Source: DASUFP01 sp036274495
Lineage (GTDB): Bacteria > Bacteroidota > Bacteroidia > AKYH767-A > OLB10
Length of the DNA stretch: 64,000 bases
Direction: 5' to 3'
Assembly (NCBI GenBank): GCA_036274495.1
Contig: DASUFP010000080.1
Location: forward strand, 32,277 to 96,276
Both the position numbers and the translations under genes were made by a program. Under the pieces are notes generated by a model. It searched no databases, was not told where the DNA came from, and was given only the letters and a program-made list of their open reading frames with translations. Below are positions 52,974 through 62,267 of this stretch, piece by piece (within the stretch, counting starts at the first letter, position 1; every line of letters starts with the position of its first letter).

Positions 52974-54929
52974 TTAGGGATTTAATTTCTTTAAAACAAT
53001 AAGGTCTTTACTGGCATCATACAACTGCCCTGCGGCAGTGTTCCAGTCGTTAAAGTCGGCTTTTGTTACAGTAAGAACATTTACATATACCTCTTTTTTC
53101 AGGCTAATCATATTGTCTGTAACAGAATAATTTACAGAGAAGCCGAATTTAGGATTCGAATAGGCCTGTGATGATGGCAACTTAACTATCTCATACCCTT
53201 CCGGTATTTTGAATACTGTTTCCAGTTTTGAAGAGGTTTTGAAGTCTATTTCTTTATCGTTTTCACGTTTGTCAATGTCAATTTTTTCAAAGTTTGAATA
53301 TTTGGTTAAGTTCAAATTAACATAAACCTGATCACCAACAGTTGTCACAAAATCCTGAATTTCGAAATCATAATTTATAATTACAGAGGAGTCTCTGTTA
53401 TTGTAATCTTTGTTAAGCTGAATGCCGGTAGCTTTATATTTACCATTACCCAACCCGAGGCTTTTGTTGATCCATTCGGTTCTCTTGTCGCCGTTAACCT
53501 GATCGAGTGCTTCATTTATTAATTCGGCCGGATATCCGCTTGCATAAGTAATGCCGCGGCCTTTAATTAATCCTCCATCGAGTGTAATGCCAAATGACTC
53601 TTCCTGCTTATTTGTTTCATATGGGGTTTCGGGAACTGTGACCAGCTTATATTCACTTGGAGAAATTCCAATCAACCCCTCTTTGCCTTGAATCATTGAT
53701 GTTGGCAACCCATAGGGAAGGTGTTGTGCGGTAGCATCCATAAACACCCATTTACCGCTGTCCTGTACAGCTGCAATCATGTGATTGTCGACCATAGGCG
53801 TCGGCACCTCATTATATGTATAGGGTATCGACCGTGTTCCGATCCAAACGGGGTAGGATTTTATGCCTGCCTCATGCAGTAACTCATTCAGGAGGGTTGC
53901 TTTATCCTTGCAGTCGCCAAATCGTTTGTTGTAGGTCTCAATAGGTTCACGTGGTATAAAGCCGCCCAGTCCGTCTTCAAATGCAATATATTTTATCTGA
54001 TCCTGCACCCAATAGTAGATAGCTTTAATTTTCTCTCTTTCTGTTGAAGCATTTCTTGTAAGTGAATCGGCAAGCGCCTTTAATTCCGGATGATTTTCAT
54101 GTTTCAGGTTCTTTAATAATTCCTGATACCATCCGTAAAGCTCCCCTACGTCAGAGAGCACTTTTACTTCTTTGTTATTTAAGGTATATTTATCTATGTA
54201 AACAATTACATGCGGCATAAAATAGCTGTTGTCGGGCGCGTCGTCTTCTCGCTTATATCCGCCGTTGCTTTTTCCGGTAAAAGTGTATGTGATGGTATGT
54301 TTCGATCGTTCTTCTTTAAATTGTATTGAGCCATTGTTGTTCCTGATAACATAATTCAGTTTCATATCGTCAGGAAAAGTAATCCGGTATTCGGAATTCT
54401 CGGTTGGAGTATAGCCAGCAAAGTAAAAGTCGTTCAGGAAATGCGGGTCATGCAGTATTTCGGTGTACTGAAGTGAGGTAATTGCACCTTTTTTCAACGA
54501 GGGATAAACAAATTGTGCTTCCATCAAATCATCATAAAAAACACCATCCCGTTTCGATTTCTTAAAAGTGATATCTCCGACATTGTACTTTTTATATTTA
54601 TCGCCTTCCGGAATCCAGGAGTTAGCCTTGATATCTTTAATATCTGAAAAATGATCGTAATAATAAATGGACTTATTCAGAAACATGCTTGCTTTATCCG
54701 TAAGAAAGAGCATATCGGTATTGTGTACCGATTTTAATTTCAACGCGCCGCCCGATACAGAAATATCAAGATGTTCTGATTTTTTTAAGATGCAGACATC
54801 CTGTCCGGGGTAACGTTGATTAAAATCATCGAAATTTACGTCAGGTTGTTGTGCAGCAGCCTGATGCGTAAAAGGCAGAAGCAGGGTAAGAAAAACTATT
54901 CTTACACAAAAGTTAATACGGCTCGTCAT
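52974..54929 (-). CDS. DUF3857 and transglutaminase-like protein (active-type)
   Basis: From the ATG at 54929 this is a 651-residue exported protein with signal peptide MTSRINFCVRIVFLTLLLPFTHQAAAQ. I reject the longer reading to 55088 because it runs through the preceding gene and puts the signal peptide internally. The N-terminal half is DUF3857. The transglutaminase-like domain has an intact triad: Cys340 in GDCKDK, His383 in DNHMI and Asp398 in FMDAT. Such proteins may crosslink or cleave peptides in the envelope. The gene overlaps the MORN gene by 17 bp (54913-54929), so they are likely coupled. A pseudo-enzyme copy follows. Confidence 0.85.
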   Translation of the reverse strand: MTSRINFCVRIVFLTLLLPFTHQAAAQQPDVNFDDFNQRYPGQDVCILKKSEHLDISVSGGALKLKSVHNTDMLFLTDKASMFLNKSIYYYDHFSDIKDIKANSWIPEGDKYKKYNVGDITFKKSKRDGVFYDDLMEAQFVYPSLKKGAITSLQYTEILHDPHFLNDFYFAGYTPTENSEYRITFPDDMKLNYVIRNNNGSIQFKEERSKHTITYTFTGKSNGGYKREDDAPDNSYFMPHVIVYIDKYTLNNKEVKVLSDVGELYGWYQELLKNLKHENHPELKALADSLTRNASTEREKIKAIYYWVQDQIKYIAFEDGLGGFIPREPIETYNKRFGDCKDKATLLNELLHEAGIKSYPVWIGTRSIPYTYNEVPTPMVDNHMIAAVQDSGKWVFMDATAQHLPYGLPTSMIQGKEGLIGISPSEYKLVTVPETPYETNKQEESFGITLDGGLIKGRGITYASGYPAELINEALDQVNGDKRTEWINKSLGLGNGKYKATGIQLNKDYNNRDSSVIINYDFEIQDFVTTVGDQVYVNLNLTKYSNFEKIDIDKRENDKEIDFKTSSKLETVFKIPEGYEIVKLPSSQAYSNPKFGFSVNYSVTDNMISLKKEVYVNVLTVTKADFNDWNTAAGQLYDASKDLIVLKKLNP

Positions 54930-57900
54930 TGTAAAAATGAATAGTTTTGATAAGCTTACCTGTGGTATCATAAATTTTTGTTGTTCCCTGGTGCAATCCA
55001 TCGTAATATTCCGATGATCTGAGCAGTACTCCTTTCGGAGAATAATATTTGCAAAGACCCTGAAGTTCATCGTAAACATAGTTCTCATCTTTAATCAATA
55101 TGCCGTCGGCGGTATATTCTTTTGAGGGGCCTTCCTGCTCATTCTTCACAAAGTTTGATTCAACACTAATTTTACCATTGGGATAATACAGCTTATAGGC
55201 GCCATCATACCAGTTTGAATGAAAGGTGAAAGAAGCAGAGGGTGTGCCATTCTGAAACTTCGCATTCACCGCACCCGAACCATTCGGCAGGGGAATTTCG
55301 GGAAGGTAAGTGCTGTCGGAATTGAGATAAGAATAGGATTGCACCATTCCTTCTTTATATAGCACCCTGAAACGAACCATTCCGTTATCAGAATAATAGG
55401 TATTGTAACCCTCCAGTTGTCCGTGAACATAATTGCCTACTACTTCGGGATTGCCATTCGGATAGTACCAGGTCCGAACGCCTTCAATATCTCCCAAGAC
55501 ATAGGTGCATTTAAACATCAGTGATTTGTCGTCGTTGTATTTTGTCAATGTACTGTCTTTGTACCCGTCTTTATAAAAACCGCTTTCAGTCATAATGCCA
55601 TCGTAAGTATACCTTTTCGACGGACCGTTTTTATCGGAATGCACATATACATTGGAATACCTGATTTGTCCATTACTATAGTGGCGTATTATTTCACCAT
55701 CAAAAAATCCGTTGGCATAATGTAATTCAGAGTCCGGTTTTTTGTTGAAATGAAGCGTGTTAAAGGACGCCTTCCCCTGTATAATGGGTTCGCTGTAAAG
55801 AATATTGCCTAAGGTGTCCATGCCGGTATAACGAATAACTTCACCGTTGTTATACATTACATCCGAATGCAAATGCCCCATTATATCATAAATCAGCGTG
55901 TGCCCCTGCACTTTTCCGTTTTGGAAATAATTGGTTTCGTTTGGGCGTCCATCCGGATTGTATTCTATCCACTCACCCCGTTTATCACCATTTTTATACC
56001 AGCCCTGTTCGTCAATAACACCGGTTTTATAATATTCTTTATACAAACCGTCTTTCTCTCCGCTGAGCCAGGTGGTTTCTGAAAGTAAAGTCCCGTCTTT
56101 GTCGTATTTGGTCTGTACGCCGTCCAGTTCTCCATCTTTATAATATTGTACGCACGATATGTTGCCAAAGTCATTCCATTCGGTATGTTTACCCGTTTGC
56201 AGTCCGTTTTCGTATTTACCGGATTTAAATTTTTTCCCATCAGGTTTAAAGGAATTAAATTCGAAATTGCCTTTCGAATCTCCTCCGCTTGAAATTACCT
56301 TACCGGTTTTGTCAACGTATTTGTATTTGACAAACAAGCCTTTCGAATAAGAAAGTACAGACCATAATTTACCGTCTGTATCAAAGTAGGAAGCGTCTCC
56401 TGTTAATTTGCCGGAACTGAAATTGGATTCGCTGCTCACAACACCATTTGAATAATACTCTTTCCATTGGCCTTCCTGCTGATTGCCTTTGAACATCCCT
56501 TCCATGTCGAGGTTACCGTATTCGTCATAATATTTCCACAATCCTTCGGCTTTCCCATTGGTATACATCCCCTCGCTTTTGAGTTTGCCATTAGGGTAAT
56601 ACACATGCATAGGGCCGTTATAACTGTCGTTGGTGTAATCCGATTCTTCACTAATGGATCCGTTGTCGTGGTATTCACTGTAATGGCCGTTTATTTTCCC
56701 GTTGGCATAGGTAGTTTCAAATTCTTTTACCCCATTCGGGTGATAATGCAATGCCTTGCCGTTGCGTTCGTCTTTGGCAAACTGGAATACAGCTCTGAGT
56801 GTGCCGGAAGGATAATAACCCCTGCCTTCACCATTTAATAACCCCTTTTGATAATGCAAAACTTCAAGGATGGTTCCGTCGGAGTAATATGAAATGGTAG
56901 AATCCGTTAAATCGCCTTCCTCAAAATATTTTACTGCCTGTATGCCGCCTTCAGGGAAAAAGTATTCCCACTTTCCGGTAGCATTCCCCGACTTGTTATA
57001 GGTTCCTTTGCTTTTGATCATGCAATTGTCATAATAAAAAGTATAGGGGCCCTGTCTGGTTTTTGTAGCCTCATCAAATACGCCTTCTGATGAAAGGTTA
57101 CCGTTGTTGCCAAACCAGGTTTGAGTTTTGGAGAGGCCAAGTGTATTCCATTGTTCCTGTCTGTTTTTATTCAAATAATCATTGGCGGCAGTGGCCATTT
57201 TTGAAGTTGCGGCATCCTGTTTTTTTAATTCCTTTTGCACCTCATCTTTATTAATGCATCTGAAACTATAGTAAATAGCAGACTGATATTGCTGCTTTTG
57301 AACCAGGTCAAGAAAAAACGGTGTATAAAACTGCATGCAAAATCCGGTATCTGCTTTATTATAATGCAATTGTTCTCCAATCACCTGCATGGTTTTAATA
57401 ACATTGTTGTAAGGCAATTTGATGGTTGTTTTATATGCAGGATCAAGAGCCAGTTTTGACCGTATAATAGTTTCAAGCTCATCAAAATTATCGACCGATT
57501 TCGGGTATTTGATCCAAATGGAATCTTTTGGAATCATATAGTCGCCGTTCGCCATTTTTTCATAGCTCATCAATACGCTCAGGCTTTTTGTTGATCCGTT
57601 ATCCATCAGCAAAAACATCTGGTAGGCCAACATGGCGGGGAGCATCTGATTGCTGTTAAACCATATAACAGCTAATTGCAAATGCGCGCCGGAATGGTAA
57701 GGGTTTGTCCGGATATATTGCTGGAAATACCAGGCTGCTTTTTCATATTCTTTAGCGGTTTTGCACGATAAACCCATCTGATACCAGAATCGGGTATGCG
57801 ATGGAAATTCATTCAGTCCTCTCTGAAAAATTTCCATGGCCTTTTGGTGATCATCTTTTGAGTCGTATCCGGCTCCCAGCATCTCGTAAAAATGACGCTT

Positions 57901-58191
57901 GTATTCCGATTTAAGCGACAAACCGGTTTCACATGTCTGAATGGCTAAATCAAACGAATCAGTTGATAAATAGGTCATCGCCAGCATATCGGTAGCTGAA
58001 GCATAAGTTGTGTCGTTTGCCGGCACCGCTTTTAGAAGCTCAATAGCCTCCGAATAGTTCTCCTGATCATAAAATTCACCGGCCCTTACCAGTGTCGAAT
58101 CATAAACCGGGTCAGGAGGACTGGGCTGTGCTCTTTTTTGAGCAGATACGGCAAACGGCAGAAGAAGCAAAAAGCATCCAACAAGTCTCAT
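54913..58191 (-). CDS. Giant exported TPR and MORN/YwqK-repeat protein
   Basis: This 1092-residue protein has a signal peptide (MRLVGCFLLLLPFAVSAQ). Residues about 25-250 are TPR-like helices (YDQENYSEAIELLKAVPAN, LAIQTCETGLSLKSEYKR, KEYEKAAWYFQQYIRTNP). From about 365 to the end come roughly 28-30 MORN_2/YwqK repeats of about 23 residues, such as YYPNGKLKSEGMYTNGKAEG and YYPNGNPEVVGNYVHGQLEG. The family is often annotated as YwqK antitoxin-like, but no toxin is seen. The repeat array and export signal instead suggest a surface scaffold. It is first in an operon with two transglutaminase-like proteins, which might act on its repeats. A strong promoter lies upstream (58243-58273). Confidence 0.85.
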   Translation of the reverse strand: MRLVGCFLLLLPFAVSAQKRAQPSPPDPVYDSTLVRAGEFYDQENYSEAIELLKAVPANDTTYASATDMLAMTYLSTDSFDLAIQTCETGLSLKSEYKRHFYEMLGAGYDSKDDHQKAMEIFQRGLNEFPSHTRFWYQMGLSCKTAKEYEKAAWYFQQYIRTNPYHSGAHLQLAVIWFNSNQMLPAMLAYQMFLLMDNGSTKSLSVLMSYEKMANGDYMIPKDSIWIKYPKSVDNFDELETIIRSKLALDPAYKTTIKLPYNNVIKTMQVIGEQLHYNKADTGFCMQFYTPFFLDLVQKQQYQSAIYYSFRCINKDEVQKELKKQDAATSKMATAANDYLNKNRQEQWNTLGLSKTQTWFGNNGNLSSEGVFDEATKTRQGPYTFYYDNCMIKSKGTYNKSGNATGKWEYFFPEGGIQAVKYFEEGDLTDSTISYYSDGTILEVLHYQKGLLNGEGRGYYPSGTLRAVFQFAKDERNGKALHYHPNGVKEFETTYANGKINGHYSEYHDNGSISEESDYTNDSYNGPMHVYYPNGKLKSEGMYTNGKAEGLWKYYDEYGNLDMEGMFKGNQQEGQWKEYYSNGVVSSESNFSSGKLTGDASYFDTDGKLWSVLSYSKGLFVKYKYVDKTGKVISSGGDSKGNFEFNSFKPDGKKFKSGKYENGLQTGKHTEWNDFGNISCVQYYKDGELDGVQTKYDKDGTLLSETTWLSGEKDGLYKEYYKTGVIDEQGWYKNGDKRGEWIEYNPDGRPNETNYFQNGKVQGHTLIYDIMGHLHSDVMYNNGEVIRYTGMDTLGNILYSEPIIQGKASFNTLHFNKKPDSELHYANGFFDGEIIRHYSNGQIRYSNVYVHSDKNGPSKRYTYDGIMTESGFYKDGYKDSTLTKYNDDKSLMFKCTYVLGDIEGVRTWYYPNGNPEVVGNYVHGQLEGYNTYYSDNGMVRFRVLYKEGMVQSYSYLNSDSTYLPEIPLPNGSGAVNAKFQNGTPSASFTFHSNWYDGAYKLYYPNGKISVESNFVKNEQEGPSKEYTADGILIKDENYVYDELQGLCKYYSPKGVLLRSSEYYDGLHQGTTKIYDTTGKLIKTIHFYNDEPY

Positions 58192-58791
58192 AAGTCGCTT
58201 AATTATAATGTGTTATGTGAAAATGTTTATTTAATTAGTTTGGGAAGATACGAAATGAAGTGTGTTGGGCAAATAGCTGACTTTATTGGTTTGATCTGAA
58301 TTTTTGATAATACGATCCTCAGCGTACATTTTAATTTACCGGAACGGAATCCCGGAGTGCCATTTTCAAATTGCAACCACGGGTTTTGAAGGTTCAGTTT
58401 TAATTGATCAACGGAAATAACCGGTAATCATTGTTAGCACCGTGGCTGAAACGCCCGGGAGATGTTGCCTTTGCCACAACCCATTAATTACCTGCAGGAA
58501 TTCATGCCGCAGGTGTATTAAAAAGGAGATTATATGGCAGTATATTATTGAAAAATGATGCAATCACAAAACATCCCGGGTTATCAGCTAAACCATATCC
58601 CGGTTCATATGAAATGTGAATCAGGTAAACAAAATTCACACATCAAAATATTTCTGCTCAACAGTATACAGGCAACACAAAGTATCACACATTAATGTAG
58701 AATGATAAAGTATGATGCCGGTAGTGACCTATTCTTATTAATTTCGTTTATCAACCTTACATCAGAAAAATACCACCTCAAACACAACAAC
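58192..58791. other. 600 bp gap between divergent genes
   Basis: Apart from the MORN operon promoter (58243-58273) I see no gene, tRNA or CRISPR here. An ACCTGC/GCAGGT inverted repeat with a 13-base loop lies near 58490-58515. A plus-strand TAATTTCG at 58739-58746 resembles a -7 box for the DUF2911 gene but lacks a -33 partner. No other structure stands out. Confidence 0.5.
58243..58273 (-). promoter_or_regulatory. Promoter of the MORN/transglutaminase operon
   Basis: Minus strand: TTTG at 58273-58270, a 19 bp spacer, then TATCTTCC at 58250-58243. Spacing matches the Bacteroidota consensus. The leader to the ATG at 58191 is about 45 nt. Confidence 0.5.
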
Positions 58792-59889
58792 ATGAAAACT
58801 TCTTACTCTGCAAACGTTATCTGCTCATTAATGGTGGCGATCAGTTTATTCTCATCCGCCGGCCTTAATGCTCAGGGAATAACCACACCGCGTGCACCCA
58901 GTCCGGCAGCATCTGTTTCGCAAACAATCGGATTGTCGGTTGTAACGGTCAATTACTCACGTCCTTCGGTTCGTGAACGGGTTATATGGGGAAAATTGGT
59001 CCCATACGGCTATAACAAAGAGCCATTCGGAAATGGTTCTGACGCCCCATGGCGTGCCGGAGCCAATGAAAACACGACCATTACCTTTTCAACGGATGTT
59101 AAAGTCGAAGGTAAACCTGTACCCGCCGGAACATATGGTTTCTTTATAGCTGTTTTTGATAATAATACGGCCGAAGTAATTTTATCAAAAGATTATCAAT
59201 CGTGGGGGAACTTCTTCTATAACCCCAAACAGGATCAGCTGAGAGTGAAAATAAATACCAAAGAATCGGAATTTACAGAATTGCTCACCTATACCTTCGA
59301 TGATGTAAGCGCAAATTCAACGGTGCTTACGCTTAAATGGGAAAAAAAACAATTTCCGGTGAAACTTGAATTCAATGTTGAGGATGTTGTGATGGACAAT
59401 GCGGCAACAGAGCTCAATGGAATAAAGGGATTTAACTGGCAATCGTACAACAGTGCCGCCGTTTATGCTGTACAAAACAACACGCATCTGCAGCAGGCTG
59501 ATGTTTGGTCTGCAAAAGCGGTATCACTCAATCCAAACTTCACCACCTTAAATGTCCGTTCACAGGTAATGGAGAAATCCGGTAACAAAACGCTCGCAGA
59601 CAGCCTTTCTGCCGCAGCTTTCAAAGTTGCAACTGAAGCGGAAGTAAATGCCTACGGATATCAGTTGCTGAATCAGGGGAAACACGACAAGGCTATTGAG
59701 GTATTTATTATAAACACCAAAAATTATCCTAAAAGCGCGAATTGTTTTGACAGTTTAGGTGAGGCCTACGCGACCAAAGGTGACACCAAAAATGCAATTG
59801 CAAACTTTAAAAAGGCGCTGAGCATGCATCCTTCAGATAATGTTAAAGCTAACTCCGAAAAATTTCTCAAACAGCTGGGAGCGAAGTAA
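58792..59889 (+). CDS. DUF2911 protein with C-terminal TPR
   Basis: From the ATG at 58792 this is a 365-residue exported protein with signal peptide MKTSYSANVICSLMVAISLFSSAGLNAQ. An upstream in-frame ATG at 58702 would put the signal peptide internally, so I use the shorter form. Residues about 35-165 are DUF2911 (SQTIGLSVVTVNYSRPSVRERVIWGKLVPYG, WRAGANENTTITFSTDV, GTYGFFIAV). Residues about 285-360 are TPR-like (GYQLLNQGKHDKAIEVF, ANCFDSLGEAYATKGDTKNAIANFKKAL). DUF2911 function is unknown. It is a single gene converging on a T9SS cargo gene. Confidence 0.85.
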   Translation: MKTSYSANVICSLMVAISLFSSAGLNAQGITTPRAPSPAASVSQTIGLSVVTVNYSRPSVRERVIWGKLVPYGYNKEPFGNGSDAPWRAGANENTTITFSTDVKVEGKPVPAGTYGFFIAVFDNNTAEVILSKDYQSWGNFFYNPKQDQLRVKINTKESEFTELLTYTFDDVSANSTVLTLKWEKKQFPVKLEFNVEDVVMDNAATELNGIKGFNWQSYNSAAVYAVQNNTHLQQADVWSAKAVSLNPNFTTLNVRSQVMEKSGNKTLADSLSAAAFKVATEAEVNAYGYQLLNQGKHDKAIEVFIINTKNYPKSANCFDSLGEAYATKGDTKNAIANFKKALSMHPSDNVKANSEKFLKQLGAK

Positions 59890-59930
59890 CAACAAAAGTC
59901 CGGTAAGTGTTATCAGCAGCTATGTATTTA

Positions 59931-61400
59931 TTACAACCTGATTAATTTACCAGTATAGTTTCCCTGCTCATCTTTAACCGAAATAAAATATATTCCGGTA
60001 GGAACATTATCCGTGTTGAATGTTATTTTATTGCCTTTAACAATTACCTCATCCGGAAGATGTTGTTTTCCTGTTACGTCAAACAATTCGACTACAGGAT
60101 GAATCAGCTCATGGTTCAGGGAGAAACTAACCATACCATTGTTGACAGGATTTGGCGTAAGGGATATTGAAAATGCGTCAATGGGTTGTAACGAAGTATT
60201 TATTGCTGTATAGGTACCGGATCTGAAATTCACATTTCCGGTATTGTTGTCTTGCCACACTACATAAACATTACTGCCTGATACAGCTACATCGACATTG
60301 GTAATATTACCAAGCTTTACAGTGTCATATGATACGGGCAGTCCGATGGTTATGTCAGGACTAAATCTAAGCACACACTGATCGGCAGAACCGACAACTT
60401 GCTTCCAGACAACTGCTACTGCATTATTAAAGTGATCTATTCTCGGATAGTTTTGATTAACTAATCCGGGCGTATTTCCATTCAGTTGCCACGATGTGGT
60501 GTTTGAAGGAGGGTTAAGAGGAGCAGCACTAAAGTAAACGGCTGCAGTCCCTCCGGCACCGTTCATGAATACGGAATACAGGGAGTCGCCTATTATTACA
60601 CCATCCGGTCCTGAGGAGGGGCAGCTGTTGATGATCCAGTTATTCTGGTCAATATTTATGCCTTCATTAAACGATTGTCCTGAATCAGTTGAGATGCCTG
60701 CCCAGCTGTCACGTAAGTTATTCAGGTTGTCTCTGTAAATCATGGCAACAGTATTATCAGAAGCGGTTACAGTGCCGGGGCAACAATCACAAACGAGGGC
60801 GCCGGGACCACTCCATCCGCTGGCCAGCACATCCGGTGAAAAGGAGAGTCCGAAATCGGATGAGGTAGATACAACCCATCTGGCATTACCAAAATTCGCA
60901 TCAAATTTCATAAAACCTACAACCGGGCAGCCAATCATATTTGTAGTTACTGTTGGAAAGCGACAAATACTATCTGCAATATAACTTACTCTTACAGGGG
61001 CCGAAAAGGATGTCCCGCCGTTATATGAACGTACACAATAAATGTGTGCGCTGTCAGGTGCTTCAGGATACTCCTTGTAAACTACATAAACGGTATCTCC
61101 AAAGGATGCTATCTGAAGACCCATCCAGGTATCTGTGGCCACTTCTGTTCCGGATGGATTGATTTGTATTGGAGAAGTAAAGGAGGAGCCGTTCCATTTT
61201 GAAAAATTAACGGAATGATTGGAACTTTTTCCCCATACTACCATTGGGTTGCCAGCACGATCAATTGTTATCCGAGGGTGATTGTTGCCGAAACCGGAGG
61301 ATGAGACAGGTTGGGGGGGGGACCACGTAATACCCGTTTGCGCATTAGCGGCAGAACAAAAAATAACGACAGCCAGTGATAAGATAATACGTAACTTCAT
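59931..61400 (-). CDS. T9SS-exported BNR/sialidase-like propeller protein
   Basis: This 489-residue protein has a signal peptide (MKLRIILSLAVVIFCSAANAQ). A body with Asp-box-like stretches follows (RAGNPMVVWGKSS, GGTSFSAPVRVS, TSSDFGLSFSPD, STDSGQSFNEGI), resembling six-bladed sialidase-type propellers. The C-terminal T9SS sorting domain begins near residue 410 (FSISLTPNPVNNGMVSFSLNHE, VELFDVTGKQHL, PTGIYFISVKDEQG). The catalytic arginine triad of true sialidases is not obvious, so a non-enzymatic binding or lectin role is at least as likely. A TACCTTCG box (61477-61484) lies 76 bp upstream on the minus strand. Confidence 0.8.
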   Translation of the reverse strand: MKLRIILSLAVVIFCSAANAQTGITWSPPQPVSSSGFGNNHPRITIDRAGNPMVVWGKSSNHSVNFSKWNGSSFTSPIQINPSGTEVATDTWMGLQIASFGDTVYVVYKEYPEAPDSAHIYCVRSYNGGTSFSAPVRVSYIADSICRFPTVTTNMIGCPVVGFMKFDANFGNARWVVSTSSDFGLSFSPDVLASGWSGPGALVCDCCPGTVTASDNTVAMIYRDNLNNLRDSWAGISTDSGQSFNEGINIDQNNWIINSCPSSGPDGVIIGDSLYSVFMNGAGGTAAVYFSAAPLNPPSNTTSWQLNGNTPGLVNQNYPRIDHFNNAVAVVWKQVVGSADQCVLRFSPDITIGLPVSYDTVKLGNITNVDVAVSGSNVYVVWQDNNTGNVNFRSGTYTAINTSLQPIDAFSISLTPNPVNNGMVSFSLNHELIHPVVELFDVTGKQHLPDEVIVKGNKITFNTDNVPTGIYFISVKDEQGNYTGKLIRL

Positions 61401-61524
61401 GATTTTCGAATTGGTACAATAAATAAATCGGCAAACTGACAGTTGATTTCAGTTATTCCCGCCGATATGACTATGTCGAAGGTATTAATTTTAAAAACAC
61501 AAGGAGATGTGATGTATGCTAAAT

Positions 61525-61557
61525 AAAAAATCACCGGGACTTTTCCGGTGATTTTTT
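61525..61557. terminator. Bidirectional terminator after the OsmC-YjdI gene
   Basis: A 13 bp stem AAAAAATCACCGG/CCGGTGATTTTTT with a 7-base loop. It lies downstream of the OsmC-type gene (ending at 61626) on the minus strand and upstream of the T9SS gene. The poly-T end gives a good rho-independent signature. Confidence 0.85.
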
Positions 61558-61625
61558 GTCTTTATTCAAATGGCAGCGTTGTACCTGAAGCACCAAGCTG
61601 TCAGTCACCTCTTTTAGCAGTATAA

Positions 61626-62267
61626 TTACTTGACATTTGTTTTCCAGGAGAGTGCTCCGGAAGGACATCTGTTTACCTGCTCAATTATTTTATCGGATGG
61701 GGCGCCTTCGGGATTGATCCACTTCTTCTTATTATAATCAAATACTTCCGGAAGCTGTTTCCAGCAACGTGTCGAATGCTGACAAAATTCGGGTTTCCAT
61801 AATACCGAAATTTCATTGTTGGAATAAGTGATTGTTTTTTCAGCATCTTCATTGTGTTTGATAAAGAGACGGGGCTGAATTTTATTTTCCAATATTTTTG
61901 AAATCGGGCAATGTTTGGCAATTTCAAGCAGTCGTTTTGCTTGTTCCTGGGTGGCGGAAGTGCCAAAATCGATGTCCTGATCAATGGTAGTGATAAGAGT
62001 TTCGTTAACTGTTTCAACGAACATATTCGATTTAACAGATATAGAATCAATTTTCCATCCTTTGCGATCGATATACATGCGAAGTGTTATCAGTGTACAG
62101 GAAACAATGGATGATAAAAGCAGGGAATGCGGATCGGGACCTGAGTCTTTTCCGCCAGCCGGTTCAGGCTCATCGGCAACAATTGTACCGTTGCGCCAGT
62201 TGATGGTACAACGATAGTGTTCATTGCCGATGTTTCCTACAAGAGGCTGTTCGAATTTGTACTGCAT
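61626..62267 (-). CDS. OsmC-like domain fused to a mono-cluster 4Fe-4S (YjdI-type) domain
   Basis: This 213-residue protein has two parts. Residues about 20-135 form an OsmC/Ohr-like fold (DPHSLLLSSIVSCTLITLRMYIDRKGW, KHCPISKIL) with the two characteristic cysteines Cys57 and about Cys118. Residues about 148-213 match the divergent 4Fe-4S Fer4_19/YjdI domain (WKPEFCQHSTRCWKQLPEVFD, NPEGAPSDKIIEQVNRCPSGALSW). OsmC proteins reduce organic hydroperoxides; the 4Fe-4S part may supply or sense electrons. The gene overlaps yceI by 1 bp (TAATG), suggesting a shared function in stress or electron handling. No signal peptide. Confidence 0.87.
   Translation of the reverse strand: MQYKFEQPLVGNIGNEHYRCTINWRNGTIVADEPEPAGGKDSGPDPHSLLLSSIVSCTLITLRMYIDRKGWKIDSISVKSNMFVETVNETLITTIDQDIDFGTSATQEQAKRLLEIAKHCPISKILENKIQPRLFIKHNEDAEKTITYSNNEISVLWKPEFCQHSTRCWKQLPEVFDYNKKKWINPEGAPSDKIIEQVNRCPSGALSWKTNVK

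Noticed and set aside
54930..55088. A longer start for the DUF3857 transglutaminase gene
   Set aside because: It overlaps the MORN gene by more than 150 bp and places the obvious signal peptide in the middle.
54913..58191. YwqK-type antitoxin reading of the MORN protein
   Set aside because: No toxin gene is next to it, it has a signal peptide, and its neighbours are transglutaminase-like envelope proteins.
59931..61400. True sialidase call for the BNR-like protein
   Set aside because: Asp-box-like stretches are present but the arginine triad and catalytic acid were not found.
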